Shown piece after piece: positions 17,337 to 25,863 of a DNA stretch of 32,096 nt. This DNA comes from Muribaculaceae bacterium. Its GTDB lineage: Bacteria; Bacteroidota; Bacteroidia; Bacteroidales; Muribaculaceae. The stretch is taken from NCBI GenBank assembly GCA_014867205.1, contig WGUO01000033.1, positions 1-32,096 of the forward strand. The letters are read 5' to 3'. Made by a program: the position numbers and the translations under genes. The notes below the pieces were generated by a model, which did no database searches, was not told where the DNA came from, and saw only the letters and a program-made list of their open reading frames with translations. Within the stretch, counting starts at the first letter, position 1. The number at the start of each line of letters is the position of its first letter.

Positions 17337-18326
17337 TCAGACTATCTCATTGAGCATATCAAGAAGCGCGGCTATCGAGTCTGCCGGCTTGCCATTGAGC
17401 AGATATCCATTGTCTGTTATCTCAATCACAATGTCTGACGCGCAGTCATCGGTCTTTACACCCTGTCGTGCAAGTGCTTTCCTGACCATATTGCATCCGG
17501 GACCTTTTCCTATAAGCCTGACAGTTCGGTCTATCTTATGGCTTATTTTGAAAAGTCCGCTCTCACGGTCGAACTCGACACCCTCACGATGAAAATATTT
17601 GCTCATGTCTCCGTTGAGTGCAAGATCCTCTGGGGTTCCTATTGTCACACCATGTGGTTTGTCGAGCAGCCACACCTTGTCGGCTATCTGAAGAGCCAGC
17701 TCAAGGTCATGGGTCGACAGGAACACCGTCTTTCCATTCTCGCGCGCAAGCCGTTGAAGCAACTGCATGATCTCGACTTTGCTTGGATAGTCGAGAAATG
17801 CCGTCGGCTCATCAAGGAAAATCACGGGAGTCTCCTGCGCCAGCGCCTTGGCTATCATCACTTTCTGACGTTCTCCGTCACTCAGGGTCTGTACCATTCG
17901 GCCTCTGAGGCTCTCTATGCCTACAAGAGAAATGGCTCCGTCGACTATCTTTCTGTCAGCGTCGGTCATGCGCCCCCAGAAACCGGTGTATGGGCTTCTG
18001 CCCATACCCACAAGTTCCTCAACAGTCATGTTGTTGAGGCTAAGTTTCTCGGTAAGGACGACTCCTATCACTTTCGAGAGTTCGGCATCGGAATAATCTT
18101 CAAGCGGCTTGTTATCTATGAAAATCTCTCCTTTCACAGGTGGCAGAAAGGCGGTGAGCGTCTTGAGCAATGTGGACTTGCCGGCACCGTTCGGCCCGAG
18201 AAGACACGTCAGTTCACCTGAATAGAGCGAGGCATTTATATCGCGGGTTATGAGGGTTATTCCCTTTTTTGAACGATAGCCTGTCTCTAAATTGACAACC
18301 CGTATGGTTTCTTCCTTATGGTTCAT
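17337..18326 (-). CDS. btuD: ABC transporter ATP-binding protein (BtuD-like) with C-terminal extension
   Basis: Cytoplasmic ATPase of an FecCDE/BtuCDF-type importer, 329 residues. Walker A is GPNGAGKST (44-52), the signature is LSDGERQKV (148-156), Walker B is VIFLDEP (168-174), and the switch His206 lies in STHD. From about residue 250 it carries an extra domain of roughly 80 residues beyond a normal BtuD/FecE ATPase. This contains KGPGCNMVRKALARQGV and may be regulatory. The gene overlaps btuC by four bases (ATGA). Corrinoid as substrate is inferred from the B12 operon; sequence alone would also fit siderophore or haem import. Confidence 0.87.
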   Translation of the reverse strand: MNHKEETIRVVNLETGYRSKKGITLITRDINASLYSGELTCLLGPNGAGKSTLLKTLTAFLPPVKGEIFIDNKPLEDYSDAELSKVIGVVLTEKLSLNNMTVEELVGMGRSPYTGFWGRMTDADRKIVDGAISLVGIESLRGRMVQTLSDGERQKVMIAKALAQETPVIFLDEPTAFLDYPSKVEIMQLLQRLARENGKTVFLSTHDLELALQIADKVWLLDKPHGVTIGTPEDLALNGDMSKYFHREGVEFDRESGLFKISHKIDRTVRLIGKGPGCNMVRKALARQGVKTDDCASDIVIEITDNGYLLNGKPADSIAALLDMLNEIV

Positions 18327-19357
18327 ATCTCATTCTTGCGTTTGTTGAACAGCACCCACATCACCACCGGAGCGCCGACAAGCGCTGTAACCGAATTGAC
18401 AGGCAATGCCCCCTCGAATCCGGGCAGTCGGGCAATAAGATTGCACAACAAGGCCAGCGATGCTCCACCGAACATTGATGCCGGCAGAATGGTGGCGTGG
18501 TTGGATGTATGGAAAAGTCCCCGGCAGATGTGGGGCACTGCGAGTCCTAAAAACACGATTGGTCCGCAATAAGCTGTCACGACGGCCACAAGCACTCCCG
18601 AGCAGCCTATCACCAGCAGACGTGCGCGCTGGATGTTCAATCCGAGATTGCGGGCGTATGAGTTGCCAAGCAACAGAAGATTAAGTGTCTTTATCAGAAA
18701 AAATGCCATGGGAAGCAGTATCAGCATCAGCACGATGAACACCGTGGTCTGACCACCCGAGACTCGCGAGAAACTGCCCAATCCCCATATTACATAGGCA
18801 CGTATATCCTCTTCCGCACTAAAGAACTTCAGCACTCCGATTATAGCATTGGCGATATAGCCAATCATGACACCCATGATCAGAAGAGTTACATTTCCCC
18901 TGACCTTCTGCGCAACGAAAGCAATCAGGGCCATTATGAGAAGTGAGCCGATTATGGCTGAAAGGGTGATGGTAACCTCGCCTATCACCCCGAGTTTGCT
19001 CAGTGCCACTCCACCGATGCTCCCGGACAGAAGCACAACACACGCCACGCCAAGGCTCGCTCCTGAACTGATACCTAACACGGACGGACCCGCAAGCGGA
19101 TTGCGGAACACCGTCTGCATCAGCAGTCCGCTCACTCCCAGTCCGGCACCGGCCATCATGGCGGTCAGCGCCTGCGGCAGCCGCGACTTCAAGACAATAT
19201 TTGTCCAGATACGGTTATCGCTTCCGACACCCGTCAATATGTCGAATATGTCTCCCACAGGAATCCTGACAGTTCCCAACAGAAGATTCAGTATCAGAAA
19301 CGCTATTATTGATATTAACAACAACAGCATTATAACGATTCTTGTCTTTCGACTCAT
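18323..19357 (-). CDS. btuC: ABC transporter permease, FecCD/BtuC family
   Basis: A 344-residue polytopic inner-membrane permease. The conserved LPQALTAMMAGAGLGVSGLL block near residues 60-79, NPLAGPSVLGISSGASLG and the cytoplasmic-loop region GPIVFLGLAVPHICR are typical of BtuC/FecD proteins. It is translationally coupled to the upstream btuF gene (four-base overlap) and to btuD downstream. With BtuF and BtuD it forms a complete importer, most likely moving cobamides or cobinamide from the periplasm to the cytoplasm; it could also act on a related metal chelate. Confidence 0.9.
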   Translation of the reverse strand: MSRKTRIVIMLLLLISIIAFLILNLLLGTVRIPVGDIFDILTGVGSDNRIWTNIVLKSRLPQALTAMMAGAGLGVSGLLMQTVFRNPLAGPSVLGISSGASLGVACVVLLSGSIGGVALSKLGVIGEVTITLSAIIGSLLIMALIAFVAQKVRGNVTLLIMGVMIGYIANAIIGVLKFFSAEEDIRAYVIWGLGSFSRVSGGQTTVFIVLMLILLPMAFFLIKTLNLLLLGNSYARNLGLNIQRARLLVIGCSGVLVAVVTAYCGPIVFLGLAVPHICRGLFHTSNHATILPASMFGGASLALLCNLIARLPGFEGALPVNSVTALVGAPVVMWVLFNKRKNEI

Positions 19358-20508
19358 TTCAACAGATGATAATAACCCGGCTTATGGTCGGGCAGGATTT
19401 CCGGATGAAACACGTGGATGAAATCGGCAAGGACTACCTCAGGTTCCACCGGCATCTTCTCATAGAACGGAACTTCCTTCATATTACAATATATGACTCC
19501 ATGCTTTTTCCATGCATCAAAATCAGTATATCTGTTATCTTCCTCCTTAAGGACATTATAGTCGAATTTACCGTCAAAACTGTTTACTATCCTCCAGTAG
19601 TCGGCATTGACGGCATTTGTATAGACTGTCTCGTAGTCGAGGGTCACACCGCCCGACTCAGTGTTGTCCTTCAGGAAGTAGTCGCCACCGGCATCCCTGA
19701 AAAGCTGCGCCAGGAAACTCTTGCCGCCTACGGCATACCAGTTGCCGCCACGCATCTCGCCACTGAACACTGTGGGGCGTGTCTTGACGGTATCGACCAT
19801 CGCCTTCAGGTCATTATAACGTTTTTCTATCGCATTGAATTCCTTGTTGGCCTTCTCGACATTGCCGGTAAGCAGACCGATAACCTTTATCCATTCGGCC
19901 TGTCCCAGCGGAGTGAGCTCCTTGTAGCCGAGATGCGGTATCATCGGGATATCGACATTACGGATAGCGTCATACCCGCCTCTCTTGAACGGCGAGATAA
20001 AGATGACATCAGGATTCAGGGCCATTATTACCTCGTTGTCGAAATTGCCCTCGATTCCGATCTTATGCGTCTTACCCTCCTTGAGCTGACGGTTCATCTG
20101 CTCGTTGTGAAGATGCCGCGTGCTCGTTATACCTACAACTTTTTCAGGTATGCCGAGCTTGAGGAAGTTCGACAACTGGAGCGACGTCATGCATATCGCC
20201 GACTCTACCGGTATGTTAAGCCGACTGTATCCCTCGGGAATCTCCCCCGAAAAGTCTTTTTCGGTCAAAGCGAAGTGAAATTGCTCGGCCTCACGGTTCT
20301 CAGGATCGTTTATGTCGAGTAGAACCATATCGTCAATATATTTCACTTTGAATCCCTTGGCATAACGGGGTGAGACCGACGACAAAGAGTCTGCCGCTGT
20401 GATATCACCATTTTCGTTAGTGGCCGCAGTATGTTTCCCGCCACAGGAACTCATCATTATAAAAGCCACCAATGTAAAAATTAATCCTGAAAATCTCATA
20501 TTTCTCAT
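19354..20508 (-). CDS. btuF: Periplasmic binding lipoprotein of the corrinoid ABC importer (BtuF-like)
   Basis: A periplasmic-binding-protein-2 family lipoprotein of 384 residues. From the ATG at 20508 the product has a short signal sequence ending in a lipobox, MMSSC, with Cys22 as the lipidation site. An ATG at 20499 is equally possible, while the upstream reading to 20544 adds a polar stretch ahead of the signal and is less likely. The following AICMTSLQLSNFLKLGIPEK and ALNPDVIFISP segments are typical of the fold. The gene is directly upstream of btuC with a four-base overlap and probably delivers corrinoid to BtuCD. Confidence 0.87.
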   Translation of the reverse strand: MRNMRFSGLIFTLVAFIMMSSCGGKHTAATNENGDITAADSLSSVSPRYAKGFKVKYIDDMVLLDINDPENREAEQFHFALTEKDFSGEIPEGYSRLNIPVESAICMTSLQLSNFLKLGIPEKVVGITSTRHLHNEQMNRQLKEGKTHKIGIEGNFDNEVIMALNPDVIFISPFKRGGYDAIRNVDIPMIPHLGYKELTPLGQAEWIKVIGLLTGNVEKANKEFNAIEKRYNDLKAMVDTVKTRPTVFSGEMRGGNWYAVGGKSFLAQLFRDAGGDYFLKDNTESGGVTLDYETVYTNAVNADYWRIVNSFDGKFDYNVLKEEDNRYTDFDAWKKHGVIYCNMKEVPFYEKMPVEPEVVLADFIHVFHPEILPDHKPGYYHLLK

Positions 20509-20554
20509 TATTTTGCATTTTTGACAACTCTCTGTTCTTATCATAGCGAAGTCG

Positions 20555-20887
20555 TTATTCCGGTATATATATTATCTCTCCGTTCTCGAGCTGATAGGCC
20601 GTGCCAACCCGGCGCCCCTTGGAGCCGGAGGATTGACTCTCCTCTTCTGACGGAGTGTATTTCTTGACCTTGTTCCCCTCCTTCATGATGATTTCCATAT
20701 TGTCCGATCCCGGATTCTTGACAATCGTATAATCCTCTTTTGAAAAGATCTCACTCATGTTGAAATGGGCCACGAGTGCAACCATGAGTGCCACGGCAAA
20801 CACCATAGCGACGTCAAACAGATTGGTCAGCATGCCCAGAGGATTGTCTTCTTTCTCATCATCGCTCAATATGGGGTTGCGTCTCAT
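20555..20887 (-). CDS. DUF2149-family small membrane protein
   Basis: A 110-residue protein with a charged N terminus (RRNPILSDDEKEDNP), one membrane segment at about residues 20-45 and a polar C-terminal domain rich in Lys, Glu and Ser. It resembles the DUF2149 proteins that accompany CobN-like chelatases and MotA/TolQ/ExbB proteins. By topology (one TM plus a periplasmic tail) it could be the ExbD/TolR-like partner of the ExbB-like protein just upstream, which it overlaps by 29 bases. In the haem-related hmu operon the last gene, hmuV, is as I recall of this type. Its exact function is unknown. Confidence 0.78.
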   Translation of the reverse strand: MRRNPILSDDEKEDNPLGMLTNLFDVAMVFAVALMVALVAHFNMSEIFSKEDYTIVKNPGSDNMEIIMKEGNKVKKYTPSEEESQSSGSKGRRVGTAYQLENGEIIYIPE

Positions 20888-21473
20888 GGCTCATCAGTTT
20901 TTGGAATACAAAGTCAAGGTCGTTGAGCGAGCGGGCATAGAATCTCCGGTCTCCCTGTAGCGTCACCAGTCCGACGGCTGCCACCGCCATTCCGACCACC
21001 GTGGTGGCGAACGCCACCTGCATGTTGTACGCCATGGATACTATGTCGCCACCGGCCAGGCCGACTAATGCCGGTCCCATCGGAATCAGCGTTCCCATCA
21101 GCCCAAGCATAGGTCCGAATTTTACCAGTATCCTGTGCCTTGACAGCCTCTTCTCTACATCTACCTGAAAATCCGAAAGTATCAATTCACAGTATATTCT
21201 GTCCCAGCGGTGAGCAAGAAGGTTTTTAATGCTTTCGGTGACACAGAATTCTCCGCATTCGGCCAGTTCTGCCTCAGCCTTGTCAAGTTCATCTGCGCTG
21301 TAGTTCCGAACCAGATGTCTGAGTATGCCGGCTATCTTCTTTCGCTGTCTGTATTCCCCATAGAAACTGAATAACAGCCACACCGCACGACACGCCAGAT
21401 AGAGCAGCAGCACTATCACCGGAATCAGCAGACCGTTAGAAATTACGAAAAGGATATCTGATATTGTGTTCAT
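20859..21473 (-). CDS. MotA/TolQ/ExbB proton-channel family protein
   Basis: A 204-residue inner-membrane protein with hydrophobic segments at about residues 8-30, 118-140 and 152-172. The sequence KFGPMLGLMGTLIPMGPALVGLAGGD and the following MQVAFATTVVGMAVAAVG match the conserved MotA/TolQ/ExbB channel domain; only these two fragments are quoted separately. It is translationally linked to the small membrane protein upstream (four-base overlap) and to the DUF2149 protein downstream. Its position next to the CobN-like gene suggests that it couples proton-motive force to the chelatase-family protein rather than to a standard TonB. Confidence 0.87.
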   Translation of the reverse strand: MNTISDILFVISNGLLIPVIVLLLYLACRAVWLLFSFYGEYRQRKKIAGILRHLVRNYSADELDKAEAELAECGEFCVTESIKNLLAHRWDRIYCELILSDFQVDVEKRLSRHRILVKFGPMLGLMGTLIPMGPALVGLAGGDIVSMAYNMQVAFATTVVGMAVAAVGLVTLQGDRRFYARSLNDLDFVFQKLMSHETQPHIER

Positions 21474-21970
21474 AATAGACCAAAAATTATAATATCCGAC
21501 AATACGGAGACAAGCACCGCGAAATATAGTGTCCGCTCATCTGCCCTTGCATACCTCAACATCAAGACCACCCCGGCAATGGCAACTGCTGTCACAATGC
21601 CAGCAATCAGCCCGACCATTGAAAAAGCCATCCCCGGGAACAAGCCGGTGAATAAGAGTGCGACCATAGAGATCGGTACTATCGTCATCAGTCCCGGATA
21701 ATATCCGAGAATTTTCTTCCATATACCTTCTGTAAAAAGATACGCAAGTATTATCGATAACTCGATGAACTCAAGGGTTGATATCTCACGAATACTTATC
21801 AATGCATACACCTCGCCACGTGCCAGATTGGAGAAAAGCAACGTTATGAAAAATGCAGCCACTCCCCACATCAACGCCCATGCAAGTGACATCCTCAATG
21901 GCATTATCGAGAGTTTCACGCATCCGGGAATAAAGATAGCGAAACAGAGCAATATCATGAGTGTGGTCAT
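21470..21970 (-). CDS. Small polytopic membrane protein of the CobN-ExbB module
   Basis: A 166-residue, very hydrophobic protein with about five membrane segments (near residues 2-22, 28-47, 65-80, 90-112 and 115-140, with another at the C terminus possible). I do not recognise a named family. Its position between the CobN-like gene and the ExbB-like gene, with four-base overlaps on both sides, matches hmuT in the hmuSTUV arrangement as I recall it. It probably belongs to the same membrane complex. No catalytic motif is visible. Confidence 0.7.
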   Translation of the reverse strand: MTTLMILLCFAIFIPGCVKLSIMPLRMSLAWALMWGVAAFFITLLFSNLARGEVYALISIREISTLEFIELSIILAYLFTEGIWKKILGYYPGLMTIVPISMVALLFTGLFPGMAFSMVGLIAGIVTAVAIAGVVLMLRYARADERTLYFAVLVSVLSDIIIFGLL

Positions 21971-24900
21971 TTCTTCCTCCTCCTTCTAATCACCACGATC
22001 ATCAATACTATTAACATCACCACGCACACACCGGCAATGATTCCAATCTCGGGAGCATTCTCGCGCATGGCGTCGGTCAATGTACTCTTACCCTCTTCCC
22101 TAAGCACTTTCGATCCGTCAGGATTCGCTGTCGCTTCTGCAATATCTTTTGTGAATTTCTCAGCTGACTTCGCATCAAGGTTTGATGCAATGAAATCCTG
22201 GAGTTTCTTGTTCGCGCAGACAAATTCCGTGCATGGTGCTCCATGCTTTCCTGTGATACGGGCGTTGAGCGACGCGGTCTGCCTCAACTTCTCCTTGTCA
22301 GGTTTCCAAAACCCTTTGCGGGCACTCTCGAGCATCGTGGCAGTCATCTCCTGCAGCGCTGCCGGATTAGTCCTCTCAAAGTACTCCTCGACTCCAAGAT
22401 TCTCCCTATCCCTGACATATATTTCATACAGTTCGTCATATATGTCGTCTGGAAGCACACTGCTTCTGGTGGCACTCCAGCCGAAGATATTTCTGAAAAT
22501 TTCTCCGAACATCTGTGCGGTGGTCGCGTCACCCTTCATCCGCTGGCGTATGAACTCGGGATTAAGGATAGTGGCTCTTGACTCAACTGCCACGGCCTCG
22601 CGGGTATCCTGAAGCCTCGGCAGGTATGAGTTTCGGTAATCAGCCATCACCGCGTCAGGCTCCTTGCCGCTGATTGCGGTCGAGGCCATTGAGAGTGCGC
22701 CGGTGAACTCATACACATGATCAAGTGATATAGGGCCCCAGGTGTTGCTCTGACGGGGCTGCACTATGACGTCGGTACCGTTGATAGCCGCACTGAAAAG
22801 ATTCTTGTTCATGTCTCCCCAGTTCTCCTCATCGCCATACATGGCACACATATTGTTCAGATAGCCATCAACCAGTTCCTGCTTGTCATCCCACTCGCCC
22901 GAACTCTCCGTATACCTCAGCATGCCGGTACTGTAACCGGAGTTTACGGGTCCGAAGACTCTCATTGTCGAGAGTTCTCTGGCCCGTTTTGGCGACTCCC
23001 CTTTCTCCACAAGTTCCATCTCCTGGGCAAGAGTACCCTCCGCTACATAGTTGGGATATTTGTCATCTTTTGCCTCGGCAGCAAGGGCCACCGCATCGGT
23101 CAGCATCTTCAGGCGCGAGCCGGCAATATCCCGCAACTGACCCGACACCTGGACAAGTATATTGATTCGCGGGCGCCCGAGTGTCTCCGACGGAGTCAGT
23201 TTCAGGTCCATCACGCGACCCTGATCATCCCTGACCGGCTCCACACCAAGCATCCGCATGGCCTGGGCCACTGTGGCTCCCTGCGATGATATAAACTCAC
23301 CGGCCCAGAATGTATAACTTACTTTCCTGGGGTACTCGCCATGTTTGGCCACATAATTCTTCAGCGTCTGTTCGGCGAGTGCCACACCGTCATCCCAGGC
23401 CTTAGGTCCGGGAGTGGCCTCGGCATTGATGCTGTACATGTTCCTGCCCATCGGCAGCACATTGGGATTCAGCACGGGGTCTCCCCCGGGTGCCGGTGAA
23501 ACCGGGATACCGTTCAGCGCATTTACCATGCTGTTGATCTCAGCGCCTGCAGATTCTGTCAACAGGCGGCGGCACTCCACAGCATTAAGTTCATCGCCAT
23601 CTGCCGACACATTCTTGCCGTTTAGCTGAGCCATTATCTCCTTTTGGGCGCCTGGAAGATAGTTGTGCGCTATAAAGGCATAATCTCTCAGGTCCTCTTT
23701 TTTGATCTTGCCGCGCTCTGCATCTCTTTTCGCAGTGGCATATGCAAGTTTGTCCGCGCACACGGCTGTCACACTGGCAAGCATATCCGTCGGGGAATAA
23801 GGAACTCCCATTACATAGTAGGCGCCTGTAATCTTCTCATTGGCCAGTTCCTCAACAAATGAATCCGTTTTCTTTAGTTCTTCTACCGTATATTTCCCTG
23901 TTGGCAGCGAGTCGAGTCCCAGATCCCTATGGAAACCGTATCCGATTATCTTTCTCTTCAGGCTGTTGCTGTTGCGGGTCGGATTTGTGATTGCTTCGTG
24001 AAGATCCTCAATGAGTGCCGCATATTTCTGACGCATTCCGCTCTCGACATATGGCGGAGTAAGATGTGTCACGATCACGGCGTGACTCCTTCGCTTCGCG
24101 ATGATAGCCTCTCCGACATTGCCGGTGGTGTAGAAATAGAAGTGAGGGCGGTTGCCAACCAGCACCTCCGCCCAGTCCGCCTGCGACAGACCGGCGTTCT
24201 TGCCGGGCGTAAACTCGAGGTTGCCGTGTGTTCCGAAATGTATCAGGGCATCGGCATCGAAACGCTTCTGCATGTAGAGATAGGGTGCTATGTATGAATG
24301 TGGAGGCACCACCTCAACACCATGCACCAACTTAAAGTCATCGTCGCCCAACGCGGGCCGGGGCTGCGGGAACAGCAGTATGTTTCCATATTGAATGGCC
24401 GCTACCGCCATGCTGTCACCTCTTGCCAGCAGGCTGCCGGGGGCTTTTCCGTATCTCTTCTCAACCTCGGCATATTTTTCAGGGAGAAGTACACTCTTAG
24501 CCCAGGACTCGTAGTCTTTTCTTGAGATCCAGACCGGATGCGCCTCGTTCATAAATTTTTCCTGTGCAGCCGGAGCATACGAGCCCATAACGCTTCCCTG
24601 CTGCATCAGCTTTTTTTTGAAAGTCTCGACGTCCGAGGGCAGTCCGGACACATTATATCCTTCACTGCGAAGGCGAAGCAGGAAATTATATAGCGATGGC
24701 ACGACCTCCATGCCCGAGGCGAGCAATGCGTCCTTACCCGGCGACTTGAAATATCCTATTGCTACTTTCTTCCCTTTATTCGGAATAGTACGCAGGTTCA
24801 TGAAGCGCTCGAACTGTTCCATAAATGCGTTCACCTGTTCGGGTTCGGGAGTATAAAGCAGGAATCCTTTCGGGCCGACATTCTGTGTCGATATGCAAAG

Positions 24901-25860
24901 CGGCGTCATTCCGCCGTCGATTTCGGGCACCACGATTCTCGCGTTGAGCGTTCCGCCGCCCATCGGCTTGTTTATGTCAAGCCATTCCTCGCGGGGTTGA
25001 ATGAGAGGGAAGGGCATGAACAGTGGAATATTCTCGCGGTAGCACCAGTTGATCAGGGTGTCATTTCCAAGGCGACCCATTGGCAAATAGACAATCGCCT
25101 CCGGCTTAACCTCACGTATCATTCTCGCACGCTTACGCCCGGTGGCGGTTATGGGGTAGACATTATATCCGGCCTGCGTAAGGCGCGACATAAGGGTGTC
25201 TATATGGGCGCGGTTGTTTTCAACGGGGAAACTCACTCCCGATATGAATGCCACATTCCGACCATCGGGATGATAGAGACCCTTTCCCTTCAAATAAGAG
25301 GTCAACTTTGCAGCACTGTCGAAATATCGGCCCGGCTCCATGTGATAGAACATGTTTTTTGGCATCTCGACCGGTTCCTCGTAATCATCAGGTCCGAACC
25401 TGCGAGGATTGGCGATACTTGCCACGTATCTCACCAGATTACGGTAATTTGCGCCGCACTGGTTTGAAAAATACTTCTTAAGTGTTGCATTCTGTGTTGA
25501 GTCGAGGTTGTGTGTGACCACAAAACTGAAATTACGCAGGGTATTTGTGAATATTGGCACTCCTCGTGCGGCTGCCCTGTCGAGCGACGCCAGCTGAATG
25601 GAGTCAAGATAAAGTCCACGGCCATACATTAGCACAGCATCATATTTCTCAAAATCACCGGCCTCTTCCATTGGCTTGCATGTCACCTCAATATTTCTGC
25701 AGTCGTTGTTAAGGACAATCTCGGCTGCCTGAGCCGGCAGCGGGTTAACCACAAGTATTGATGTCGGACGCAGCCACAGGGCATAGGCGCCCCACAGACA
25801 TATCCCCAGTATTATCAATGCTCCGACGGCAACGAGGACTTTTTTCTTGACTCCTGTCAT
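21967..25860 (-). CDS. Membrane-anchored CobN-like chelatase (HmuS-like)
   Basis: A 1297-residue CobN/magnesium-chelatase subunit H family protein. The hallmark HFGTHGNLEFTPGK lies at residues 541-554 (His541, His545, Glu549). Unlike soluble CobN it has one membrane segment at about 8-30 after a KKK-containing start and another at about 1271-1291 followed by RRRRKK. By the positive-inside rule both ends are cytoplasmic and the roughly 1,240 residues between are periplasmic. No cobS/cobT-type AAA+ chelatase partners are present, so this is unlikely to be the aerobic cobaltochelatase. Downstream genes encode a small membrane protein, an ExbB-like protein and DUF2149, as in hmu operons whose HmuS acts on haem. 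It follows cbiK after three bases. Its substrate is unknown; insertion or removal of a metal from a tetrapyrrole or corrinoid is inference. Confidence 0.88.
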   Translation of the reverse strand: MTGVKKKVLVAVGALIILGICLWGAYALWLRPTSILVVNPLPAQAAEIVLNNDCRNIEVTCKPMEEAGDFEKYDAVLMYGRGLYLDSIQLASLDRAAARGVPIFTNTLRNFSFVVTHNLDSTQNATLKKYFSNQCGANYRNLVRYVASIANPRRFGPDDYEEPVEMPKNMFYHMEPGRYFDSAAKLTSYLKGKGLYHPDGRNVAFISGVSFPVENNRAHIDTLMSRLTQAGYNVYPITATGRKRARMIREVKPEAIVYLPMGRLGNDTLINWCYRENIPLFMPFPLIQPREEWLDINKPMGGGTLNARIVVPEIDGGMTPLCISTQNVGPKGFLLYTPEPEQVNAFMEQFERFMNLRTIPNKGKKVAIGYFKSPGKDALLASGMEVVPSLYNFLLRLRSEGYNVSGLPSDVETFKKKLMQQGSVMGSYAPAAQEKFMNEAHPVWISRKDYESWAKSVLLPEKYAEVEKRYGKAPGSLLARGDSMAVAAIQYGNILLFPQPRPALGDDDFKLVHGVEVVPPHSYIAPYLYMQKRFDADALIHFGTHGNLEFTPGKNAGLSQADWAEVLVGNRPHFYFYTTGNVGEAIIAKRRSHAVIVTHLTPPYVESGMRQKYAALIEDLHEAITNPTRNSNSLKRKIIGYGFHRDLGLDSLPTGKYTVEELKKTDSFVEELANEKITGAYYVMGVPYSPTDMLASVTAVCADKLAYATAKRDAERGKIKKEDLRDYAFIAHNYLPGAQKEIMAQLNGKNVSADGDELNAVECRRLLTESAGAEINSMVNALNGIPVSPAPGGDPVLNPNVLPMGRNMYSINAEATPGPKAWDDGVALAEQTLKNYVAKHGEYPRKVSYTFWAGEFISSQGATVAQAMRMLGVEPVRDDQGRVMDLKLTPSETLGRPRINILVQVSGQLRDIAGSRLKMLTDAVALAAEAKDDKYPNYVAEGTLAQEMELVEKGESPKRARELSTMRVFGPVNSGYSTGMLRYTESSGEWDDKQELVDGYLNNMCAMYGDEENWGDMNKNLFSAAINGTDVIVQPRQSNTWGPISLDHVYEFTGALSMASTAISGKEPDAVMADYRNSYLPRLQDTREAVAVESRATILNPEFIRQRMKGDATTAQMFGEIFRNIFGWSATRSSVLPDDIYDELYEIYVRDRENLGVEEYFERTNPAALQEMTATMLESARKGFWKPDKEKLRQTASLNARITGKHGAPCTEFVCANKKLQDFIASNLDAKSAEKFTKDIAEATANPDGSKVLREEGKSTLTDAMRENAPEIGIIAGVCVVMLIVLMIVVIRRRRKK

Positions 25861-25863
25861 GTC

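Noticed and set aside
17538..18221. A 227-codon open frame on the plus strand
   Set aside because: It is antisense to the BtuD-like ATPase, whose Walker A, signature and Walker B motifs are all in the other strand; no family resemblance is visible.
19342..20322. A 326-codon open frame on the plus strand
   Set aside because: It lies wholly antisense to btuF (and the end of btuC), has no recognisable motifs, and btuF shows a clear lipobox and family features. Treated as a chance open frame.
21967..25860. Classical aerobic cobaltochelatase CobN
   Set aside because: The protein is membrane-anchored at both ends, no CobS/CobT AAA+ subunits are encoded nearby, and the rest of the pathway is of the anaerobic type.
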